From NCBI GenBank assembly GCA_964432595.1, contig CAYSOF010000005.1, positions 62,001-126,000 on the forward strand: a DNA stretch of 64,000 bases, written 5' to 3'. This document shows positions 24,486-32,145 of this stretch, piece by piece. The notes under the pieces are model-generated. The model made no database searches, was not told the origin of the DNA, and worked only from the letters and a program-made list of their open reading frames with translations. This stretch comes from DASYLJ01 sp964432595 (lineage in GTDB: Bacteria > Desulfobacterota > Binatia > DP-6). Position 1 is the first letter of the stretch, and each line of letters starts with the position of its first letter. The position numbers and the translations under genes are program-made.

Positions 24486-26187
24486 GATCGTTCCTCCCTG
24501 GAGCGACGTCCGGCCCGACGACCTGCTGTCCCGCCCCGTGGAACAGGACGAGCAGATGACGGCGGTCGCCGCCGACGTGGTTCAGCACGAGCCCGGGCCC
24601 CCACTCCGGATGCACGATGCGCGTCCGTCGGGGCTGGGGTTCGCGTGGTTCGGCGCCCGTGTCGCGGGCGCAGTTGTCACAGTGGCCGCAGCGCGCGGGC
24701 GCCACGTCGCCGAAGTGGTCGCGCAGGAACCCGCGCCGGCAGCCCTGCATCTCGGCGTAGGCGCGCATCAGCTCGACCTGCAGGAGATCGTGCTCGCGCA
24801 CCGCCGCCGCGGACGCGACGGCGGCCTGCGCGTCGGCCGCTCCCGTAAGGGTGAGCACGGCGCGGCGGCGGGCCACCGCGCCGGCATCCTCGAGATGCGC
24901 GATCGTGCGCAGCGCCCGATGGCGCGTCATCTCGGCCGCCTCGGCGACGGCCGCCGGCCGCGCGTCGCGTCCCAGCGTCGCAATGGCGCGCAGCACGCGG
25001 TCGGCATCCGCGAGGGTCAGCGCGCCGCCGCTCGCGAAGAAGCGCTGCAGCCGTAGGTCCTCCGGCCGGAACAACAGCGTGGCGGTCGCCGGCCCGCCGT
25101 CGCGCCCCGCGCGGCCGATCTCCTGGTAGTACGCGTCCAGGGAGCCGGGGGCGTCGAGATGAACGACGGTGCGGACGTCGGCCTTGTCGACGCCGAGGCC
25201 GAACGCGTTCGTCGCCACGAGGACGTCGACCGTGCCGTCCATGAACGCGCCCTGCGTCTCCGCCCGGCGAGCGGCGGTCATGCCCGCGTGATAGCCGGCG
25301 GCGCGCACGCCCACGGCACGGAGACGCTCGGCCATGACGTCGACGGTGCGCCGCGTGGCGGCGTAGACGATCGCGGGCGTTTCGGCACGCTGCACGTGCT
25401 CGAGCAGCGCGCGCCGCTTGTCCGCGTCGCGGCCGTGCTGCTCGACGGCGAGCGCGATGTTCGGCCGATCGAACCCGCGCGCGACGATGCACGGCTGCCG
25501 CATCCCGAGGCGCTGGACGATCTCGTCGCGCACGGCGGTCGTCGCGGTCGCGGTGAGCGCCAGGATGATCGGACGACCGAGCTCGTCGGCCATCGCGCCG
25601 AGGTGCAGATAGTCCGGTCGGAAGTCGTGTCCCCAGCGGCTGATGCAGTGCGCCTCGTCGACGACGAGGAGCGACGGCCGCGCCGCCGCGAGCCGCGCCC
25701 GCGTCTCGGCGATCGCGAGCTGCTCGGGCGCCACGAAGACGAACTCGAGCGCCTCGTCTTCGAGCCGCTGCCACGTCGCCTCGAGCGCGCGGACGCCCAC
25801 GTGCGAGTTCACCGCCGCCGCGTCACCGACGTCGCAGCCGGCGAGCGCGGCGACCTGGTCCTGCTGGAGCGCGATCAGCGGCGACACGACGACCGTCGGC
25901 CCCGTGAGCTCTCGCGCCGCCAGCTGGTAGACCGCCGACTTGCCGCCGCCGGTGGGCATCACCACGAGGGTATCGCGGCCCGAGACCACGGCCTCGATCG
26001 CCTCGACCTGCCCGGGCCGGAGCCGGTCGAAGCCGAGATGCCGACGTGCGAGACGTGCGATCCGGTCCCGCGACGGTCGAGCGCTGCGCACGCCCGTTTG
26101 CGAAGCGCATGCCAGCGATTCGCCGAGGTTCGCCGCGGCCCTGGGCAGCAGAAGGTACAATGCGGCGCCGTCTTCTGCACGCGCCAC
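24361..26187 (-). CDS. recQ: ATP-dependent DNA helicase RecQ with DUF3553-like tail
   Basis: The helicase core carries LRPGQ, Walker A TGGGKS (about residues 79-84), the DEAH box (VVDEAHC, about 177-181), TATAT and the motif VI region QEIGRAGRDGGPA. A RecQ zinc-binding domain with four Cys follows (CRRGFLRDHFGD through CGHCDNC). No HRDC domain is visible. Instead a DUF3553-like segment (VHPEWGPGLVLNHVGG to VLFHGAGQQVVGPDVA) precedes the end. RecQ unwinds DNA 3'-5' in recombination and fork repair. The start is uncertain: GTG 26187, or GTG 26091, which better fits the usual distance to RPGQ. After PDVA the frame runs on for about 46 residues, 125 bases of it across the CBS gene, so its normal stop may have been lost. 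Confidence 0.88.
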   Translation of the reverse strand: MARAEDGAALYLLLPRAAANLGESLACASQTGVRSARPSRDRIARLARRHLGFDRLRPGQVEAIEAVVSGRDTLVVMPTGGGKSAVYQLAARELTGPTVVVSPLIALQQDQVAALAGCDVGDAAAVNSHVGVRALEATWQRLEDEALEFVFVAPEQLAIAETRARLAAARPSLLVVDEAHCISRWGHDFRPDYLHLGAMADELGRPIILALTATATTAVRDEIVQRLGMRQPCIVARGFDRPNIALAVEQHGRDADKRRALLEHVQRAETPAIVYAATRRTVDVMAERLRAVGVRAAGYHAGMTAARRAETQGAFMDGTVDVLVATNAFGLGVDKADVRTVVHLDAPGSLDAYYQEIGRAGRDGGPATATLLFRPEDLRLQRFFASGGALTLADADRVLRAIATLGRDARPAAVAEAAEMTRHRALRTIAHLEDAGAVARRRAVLTLTGAADAQAAVASAAAVREHDLLQVELMRAYAEMQGCRRGFLRDHFGDVAPARCGHCDNCARDTGAEPREPQPRRTRIVHPEWGPGLVLNHVGGDRRHLLVLFHGAGQQVVGPDVAPGRNDHGDTEGEGRHAPRGRDGSSGRDRQARRSEDGSVRARAVARL

Positions 26188-26260
26188 CAGCGCCTCTGAA
26201 CGCGCGGCGCGACGGGTGAAACGTGCTTTACGGAATCGGTCGCTCGGCTACGGTCGCCAC

Positions 26261-26770
26261 ATGACGACGCCCACGACGACGAACGATCAGCGCCAGCATC
26301 TGCTGGCGCTCCTCAAGGGATTCGACACCGCGATGCTCGCGACGCGCACGAGCGGCGGCGCGCTGCGCGCGCGTCCGATGGCGCTGGCCGAAGTCCAGGA
26401 CGACGGGCTCGTGCACGTCGTTGCCGGACTCGACGATCCGAAGGTCGCCGAGATCGAAGCCGATCCCCACGTCGGCCTCTTTCTGCAGGGCAAGACGCAG
26501 TGGGTGTCGATCTCCGGCACCGCGCGGGTCGTGCGCGACCGCGCGCTGATCGAGCGCCTCTGGTCCGAGGTGTGGCGGGTCTGGAACCCCGGCGGCAAGG
26601 ACGATCCCAACCTCTGCATGCTCGCCATCGAGCCGCACGAGGGCGAGTACTGGGACAACGCGGGCGCTCGCGGCGTGGCCTTCCTGCTCGAGGCGGCCAA
26701 GGCCTACGTGACGGGCACCACGCCGGACGACAAGAAGATGGACGAGAACGCGAAGGTGGTGCTCACGTAG
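26261..26770 (+). CDS. General stress protein-like pyridoxamine-phosphate-oxidase-fold protein
   Basis: A 169-residue split-barrel flavoprotein. The features are the N-terminal helix with LLALLKGFDTAMLATRT, RARPMALAEVQDDGLVHVVAG and WNPGGKDDPNLCMLAIEPHEGEYWDN, typical of the general stress protein 26 group (Pyrid_ox_like). It likely binds FMN or a related flavin and responds to stress; the substrate is unknown. ATG 26261 is preferred because coding homology begins there, although the frame is open further upstream. It is divergent from recQ. The DJ-1-like gene follows 72 bases downstream on the same strand. Confidence 0.8.
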   Translation: MTTPTTTNDQRQHLLALLKGFDTAMLATRTSGGALRARPMALAEVQDDGLVHVVAGLDDPKVAEIEADPHVGLFLQGKTQWVSISGTARVVRDRALIERLWSEVWRVWNPGGKDDPNLCMLAIEPHEGEYWDNAGARGVAFLLEAAKAYVTGTTPDDKKMDENAKVVLT

Positions 26771-26842
26771 TCACGAGCTCGTCCGCATCCGTGGGCACCT
26801 TGTCCTCGGGCAGCGCGCGCGTGCTTGCTACCGTCCGCGGCG

Positions 26843-27889
26843 ATGCGGGTCCTGCTGCTCCTGCTCGTCGCGACCTCCGCCGTCGCGCACGCACGCCCCA
26901 TCGTCGCGGTGCTCGCGCAGAACGACGGCACCGAGACGACGGACTTCCTCGTCCCCTACGCGGTGCTGGCCGCCGCCGGCGTGGCCGACGTCGTGGCCGT
27001 CGCGACCGCGCCGGGTCGCGTCGCGCTCTGGCCGGCGCTGGCGATCGAGGTGGACTCGACGACGGCGGCGTTCGATCGCGCGCATCCCGGCGGCGCGACC
27101 GTCGTCGTCGTGCCCGCCATGCACGACGCCGCCAACCCGACGACGCGGGCGTGGCTGCGGTCGCAGGCCGAGCACGGCGCCACGATCGTCGCGATCTGCG
27201 ACGGCGCGCTCGTCCTCGCCGGCACCGGCCTGCTCGACGGGCGCCGCGCCACCGGCCACTTCCATTCAGCGGGGCAACGACGCCGCGACTTCCCGGCCGT
27301 GCGGTGGGTGGACGACACGCGCTGGGTCCACGACGGCGCCGTCATCACGACGTCGGGCGTCAGCGCCTCGTTGCCCGCGGCGCTGTACGTCGTCGAGGTG
27401 CTCGGCGGCCCGGAGCGCGCGCGTGCCGCCGCGCGCGCGCAGGGCCTCGCCGTCTACGACGCCCGGCACGACAGCGACGCGTTCACGATCGGCGCGGCGG
27501 AATACTGGCTCGGCGCCCGCAACGTGTTGTTCGGCTGGCCACGCGACGTGTGGGCCGTCGAGCTGCGTGACGGGATGGACGAGATCGGCCTCGCCTTCGC
27601 CACCGACATGACGTCGCGCACCTGGTTCTCGTCGGCGCTGGCCGTCGCACCGGCCCCGGCCGTCACGACACGCCACGGGCTGCGCGTCCTGGCGGACGCG
27701 ACGCCCGACGCCCTGCCCGCCCGCGCGATCCCGCTGCGGATCGGCGCGGACGTCGGCGAGGGCGCGCGGGCGGCGGACGACGTCCTCGCGCTGCTCGCGA
27801 CGCGGTACGGCCCGACGGTGTCGGCGTTCGTCGCGACGCAGCTCGAGTACGCGCCCGCCCGTGCGCTCAATTCGCCGGCAGCGCGCTGA
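26843..27889 (+). CDS. Secreted DJ-1/PfpI-family protein
   Basis: A 348-residue protein that begins with a signal peptide (MRVLLLLLVATSAVAHA). Residues about 20-190 form a DJ-1/PfpI domain with the nucleophile elbow Cys in AICDGA (about residue 119), followed by a His in TGHFHSAG. This family includes amidases, glyoxalases and chaperone-like proteins; the N-terminal IVAVLAQNDGTETTDFLVPY is characteristic. Unlike GlxA-type regulators, there is no AraC helix-turn-helix at the C terminus. Residues 200-348 are a poorly characterised alpha/beta region. Secretion of a DJ-1 domain is less usual than the cytosolic form. ATG 26843 is preferred over TTG 26825. The 3' end overlaps the convergent gene by 23 bases. 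Confidence 0.75.
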   Translation: MRVLLLLLVATSAVAHARPIVAVLAQNDGTETTDFLVPYAVLAAAGVADVVAVATAPGRVALWPALAIEVDSTTAAFDRAHPGGATVVVVPAMHDAANPTTRAWLRSQAEHGATIVAICDGALVLAGTGLLDGRRATGHFHSAGQRRRDFPAVRWVDDTRWVHDGAVITTSGVSASLPAALYVVEVLGGPERARAAARAQGLAVYDARHDSDAFTIGAAEYWLGARNVLFGWPRDVWAVELRDGMDEIGLAFATDMTSRTWFSSALAVAPAPAVTTRHGLRVLADATPDALPARAIPLRIGADVGEGARAADDVLALLATRYGPTVSAFVATQLEYAPARALNSPAAR

Positions 27890-28229
27890 TGGCGCCGGCG
27901 CCCTCCTGACGGATCAGGATCGACGCGCGGAAGGCCGACTTCGGGCCGTCGACGTCGAAGCGGCAGTAGCGGGGCAGCTGGTCCGCCGTGGCGCGCGCGA
28001 CGTCTTCCTCGCCCGGGCCGAGCGTCGTGGTGACGGTCTCGATCACGCTGCCGTCGCGCGCCACCACGTGGATGACGACGGTGCGCGGCTTCTCTCCGAC
28101 GTTGACGAGGTAGCAGTCGAGGACGTTCTCGCCGTCCGGCACGAGCGGCGGCGAGACGAGCGTGGCGGCGCGCGCGGCGCCGGTCAGGCCGACGGCGAGC
28201 GCCGCCGCCGCGATCCACTTCGAGGTCAT
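27867..28229 (-). CDS. Small secreted protein of unknown function
   Basis: A 120-residue protein with a signal peptide (MTSKWIAAAALAVGLTGAARAA). The mature part is a short beta-rich domain with two cysteines (LDCYLVNVG and PRYCRFDV) that could form a disulfide, and alternating hydrophobic strands (RTVVIHVVARDG; SVIETVTTTLGPG). No family is recognised. ATG 28229 is chosen over ATG 28235 because GGAGG lies about 7 bases before 28229 but would abut the other start. It is convergent with, and overlaps, the DJ-1-like gene by 23 bases. Confidence 0.65.
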   Translation of the reverse strand: MTSKWIAAAALAVGLTGAARAATLVSPPLVPDGENVLDCYLVNVGEKPRTVVIHVVARDGSVIETVTTTLGPGEEDVARATADQLPRYCRFDVDGPKSAFRASILIRQEGAGAISALPAN

Positions 28230-28335
28230 GGGCATTCCTCCGGAACGGTTTGGAGCGCGGTCCCGCGGCGTGATGCGGCGGTCGGCGCTGGTTCGGGTAC
28301 GGGTACGTCCGACCCGGTCCGGTGGATGCGGAGCG

Positions 28336-28709
28336 TCAGCGCGCGGGTGTGACCAGGGTGATCCGCGGCGGGGTGCCGAGCCGCTCGCTCACCGGCTCGC
28401 CCGCCTCGAGCGCGGCGGCGTCGGCGGCGACGCGCGCGCGCAGCGGGCCCACGCCGACGCCGAACGCGTCGTCGGGGAACGCGCCGAGCTTCTCGAGCCC
28501 CAGACCGAGCATGCGGGTCCCGCCCGGATGCCCGGAGACGCACTTGTGGTAGCCGACCGACACCTGGATGAGCGCGACGAGCAGATCCCAGCGCCCGTCC
28601 TCCTCCACGTCGTCGAGCAGCTCCTCGAAGGACTCGTGCGCCTCGAAGTACTGCCCGGCGTTGAAGCGCCGCACACCGTCCAGGAACGCCGGCGGAAACG
28701 TCGACGCCA

Positions 28710-28710
<1 letters not shown>
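28336..28710 (-). CDS. DUF309 family protein
   Basis: A 124-residue helical protein with the DUF309 signature FNAGQYFEAHESFEELL, followed by LLVALIQVSVGYHKCVSGHPGG and GLGLEKLGAFP. The conserved acidic and His residues on the first helices are thought to bind metal in this family, but no enzymatic role is established. It overlaps the frmA stop by ATGA and is the second gene of that operon; DUF309 beside a formaldehyde-detoxifying dehydrogenase is a lead, not evidence, for a shared role. Confidence 0.78.
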
Positions 28711-29819
<1,109 letters not shown>

Positions 29820-29838
29820 CCCGGCCTCCTCGCGTGGT

Positions 29839-29877
29839 TTGTAGTCGTCGGCACGCGGCCGGCATAATACGCCGGCC
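29839..29877 (+). promoter_or_regulatory. Promoter with 7-bp palindrome upstream of the metallopeptidase
   Basis: A + strand -35-like TTGTAG (29839-29844) and -10-like CATAAT (29863-29868), spaced by 18 bases, lie about 26 bases before ATG 29895. The -10 sits inside a perfect inverted repeat, GGCCGGC (29857-29863) and GCCGGCC (29871-29877), a likely operator. The opposite strand carries a TATTAT at the same place that could serve frmA. Assignment is by eye only. Confidence 0.45.
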
Positions 29878-29894
29878 TGCGACCGTAAAGCTCG

Positions 29895-30959
29895 ATGCCG
29901 TCATCACGCACCCGCCGACCGACCACGCGCGCCGCGAAGTCTCGCGGCCGTCGCTCGTGGGTCCGCCTCCCGGACCACGAGCTGCTCGACATGCGGCTCT
30001 GCGACCTCGCACTCGACATCGAGCGCTCCCCGCTCCAGCCGCGCATCGAGCAGCTGCAGCGCGAGCTCGAGCGCCGCCGCCTCGCGTTCATGCCGTACTT
30101 CTGGCTGTCGGACGAGTGGTACACGCCCGACGGCGTCCCCGGCGTCGCCATCCCCTTCTACCTGGCGCATCCGCGTCTGGCCGAGCTCGAGAAGGCGCAG
30201 ATGCGCGAGGTCGAAGGCGGAACGCCGGAGTGGTGCATGCGCATCCTGCGCCACGAAGCCGGGCACGCGATCGAAAACGCGTACCGGCTCCGCCGCCGCA
30301 AGCGCCGGCAGCATCTCTTCGGCAAGACGTCCGAGCCCTATCCGCAGAGCTACGCGCCGAAGCCGTACAGCAGGCGGTACGTGCTGCACCTCGAGTCGTA
30401 CTACGCGCAGAGCCATCCCGACGAGGACTTCGCCGAGACCTTCGCGGTATGGCTGACGCCGCGCTCGCGGTGGCGCCAGCGCTACGCCGGCTGGCCCGCG
30501 CTACGGAAGCTCGAGTACGTCGACGCCCTGATGCGCGAGCTGGCGGACCAGGCAGCGCCGGTGCGGGTGCGCCGCCGCGTCGATCCCCTGTCGTCGCTCA
30601 AGAAGACGCTCCGCGAGCATTACCGCGAGAAGCGCGAGCGGTACGGCATCGAGAGCCTCCGGCAGTACGACCCCGAGCTGAAGCGTGTCTTCTCCGCCAA
30701 CAAGCAGTTCGCGCGCTATCCGACGGCCGCGAGCTTCCTGCGTCAGGCGCGCCCGCAGCTGCGACGAAAGATCGCCGAGCTGACGGGCGAGCACCAGTAC
30801 ACCATCGACCGGGTGCTGGACGAGCTGATCACCCGAGCGGGCGAGCTGAAGCTCAGGCTCACGCGTCCCGCCCAGGCGACGATGCTCGATTTCAGCATCT
30901 TGCTGACCGGCCAGATCATGCGCTTCCTGCGCAGCGGCCGGCATCGGGTGGCGCTATGA
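29895..30959 (+). CDS. Putative zinc-binding metallopeptidase (HEAGH)
   Basis: A 354-residue protein with no signal peptide, so probably cytosolic. The zinc motif RHEAGHAIENAYRL (HExxH, about residues 118-131) lies centrally, with DEDFAETFAVWL about 65 residues later as a candidate third ligand region. The N-terminal LPDHELLDMRLCDLAL and the aromatic WLSDEWYTPDGVPGVAIPFY are conserved-looking but unassigned. The C-terminal third is basic and helical. It may cleave a peptide or an ATP-grasp-made conjugate. Its TGA overlaps the ATP-grasp gene start by four bases (ATGA), which implies coupled synthesis of peptidase and ligase in equal amounts. Confidence 0.75.
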   Translation: MPSSRTRRPTTRAAKSRGRRSWVRLPDHELLDMRLCDLALDIERSPLQPRIEQLQRELERRRLAFMPYFWLSDEWYTPDGVPGVAIPFYLAHPRLAELEKAQMREVEGGTPEWCMRILRHEAGHAIENAYRLRRRKRRQHLFGKTSEPYPQSYAPKPYSRRYVLHLESYYAQSHPDEDFAETFAVWLTPRSRWRQRYAGWPALRKLEYVDALMRELADQAAPVRVRRRVDPLSSLKKTLREHYREKRERYGIESLRQYDPELKRVFSANKQFARYPTAASFLRQARPQLRRKIAELTGEHQYTIDRVLDELITRAGELKLRLTRPAQATMLDFSILLTGQIMRFLRSGRHRVAL

Positions 30960-31978
30960 AGAAGCTGCGGTTGCTGGCGTTGATGGACGAAGCGCTCGTG
31001 CCTCCCGACGACGTCAAGGGCGTCGACGTCGCGACGGTCGACTGGAAGACCGAATTCGACGTGGTCAGCACCTTGCGCGAGATCGGCCACGAGGTGCAGT
31101 GCCTCGGCGTGCGCAGCGACCTCGGCGTCGTGCGCGAGGCGGTCGGCGAGCTGCAGCCGCACGCGGTGTTCAACCTGCTCGAGGACTTCCACGACGTCCC
31201 GATCTACGACCAGAACGTCGTCAGCTACCTCGAGCTGCTGCGCGTGCCGTACACGGGATGCAATCCGCGCGGCCTGATGCTCGCGCGCGACAAGGCGATC
31301 TCCAAGAAGCTGCTCTCGTTTCACCGCCTGCCGGTGCCGGAGTTCGCCGTCTTCCGCATGGGCCGCGCGGTGCGGCGGCCGGCGAAGCTGTCGTTTCCGC
31401 TGATCGTCAAGTCGCTCACCAAGGAGGGCTCGGCCGGCATCGCACAGACGTCGCTGGTGGACGACGACGAGAAGCTCGCGGCGCGCGTCGCGTTCATCCA
31501 CAAGCGCCTCGGCACCGACGCGATCGCCGAGCGCTTCATCGACGGCCGCGAGCTGTACGTCGGCATCCTCGGCAACGGCCGCCTGCAGTGCTTCCCGGTA
31601 TGGGAGCTCGACTTCACCAACATGCCGGACGAGGCGCCGCGCATCGCCACCGAGAAGGTCAAGTGGGACGCCGCCTACCAGAAGAAGCACGGCATCATGA
31701 GCGGCGTCGCAAAGGGTCTGGGCGCGGATCTCGTCACGCGCATCCAACACATGTGCAAGCGCATCTACCGCATCCTTGAGCTGAGCGGCTACGCGCGCAT
31801 CGACCTGCGGCTCGACAACGAGGGGCGCGTGTACGTGCTCGAGGCGAACCCGAATCCGCAGCTGGCCTACGGTGAGGATTTCGCGGAGTCGGCGGAGCGG
31901 GCGGGGCTCGACTACAACTCGCTGATTCAGCGGATCGTCAACCTGGCGCTGCAGCGCGTGCCAGACGGGGCGAAGTAG
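30956..31978 (+). CDS. ATP-grasp ligase, D-Ala-D-Ala ligase-like
   Basis: A 340-residue ATP-grasp protein. The N-terminal pre-ATP-grasp domain ends at VFNLLEDFHDVPIYDQNVV, then the ATP-grasp core has YTGCNPRGLMLARDKAISKKLL, PLIVKSLTKEGSAGIAQ, and the metal-binding motif YVLEANPNPQLA near the end. The substrate-binding stretch resembles Ddl enzymes (ligation of two amino acids or peptide-like units with ATP), but the protein is longer than DdlB (about 306) and paired with a metallopeptidase rather than with cell-wall genes. The product is therefore more likely a peptide or amino-acid conjugate, possibly processed by the neighbour. Translationally coupled to the metallopeptidase. Confidence 0.8.
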   Translation: MKKLRLLALMDEALVPPDDVKGVDVATVDWKTEFDVVSTLREIGHEVQCLGVRSDLGVVREAVGELQPHAVFNLLEDFHDVPIYDQNVVSYLELLRVPYTGCNPRGLMLARDKAISKKLLSFHRLPVPEFAVFRMGRAVRRPAKLSFPLIVKSLTKEGSAGIAQTSLVDDDEKLAARVAFIHKRLGTDAIAERFIDGRELYVGILGNGRLQCFPVWELDFTNMPDEAPRIATEKVKWDAAYQKKHGIMSGVAKGLGADLVTRIQHMCKRIYRILELSGYARIDLRLDNEGRVYVLEANPNPQLAYGEDFAESAERAGLDYNSLIQRIVNLALQRVPDGAK

Positions 31979-31989
31979 GTGCGCTAACG

Positions 31990-32145
31990 CCGCTGCGCGG
32001 GTGGTGCGGCTTCGCGCGGTGGGGGTCGCTCCGGCTGCGCGTGGCGTTCGCACGGCGCCCCGCGCCCCACTCCCTCCTCCCGCGTGCTCTCGACACGCTC
32101 GCTCGGAGCGACCCCCACCGCGCGAAGCCGCACCCCGCGCAGCGG
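31990..32145. repeat. Long near-perfect inverted repeat (42-bp stem)
   Basis: The left arm 31990-32033 pairs with the right arm 32104-32145: 42 bp match without mismatch apart from a two-base bulge (GT at 32001-32002) around a 70-base loop. A weaker 4-bp extension (31982-31985 with 32148-32151) lies outside. It fills the gap between the convergent ATP-grasp and AsmA-like genes. No transposase, target-site duplication or T-run is visible. It could act as a strong bidirectional terminator or be a miniature inverted-repeat element. Confidence 0.75.

Noticed and set aside
31990..32145. Terminal inverted repeats of an insertion sequence
   Set aside because: The loop is only 70 bases, with no transposase and no evident target-site duplication.
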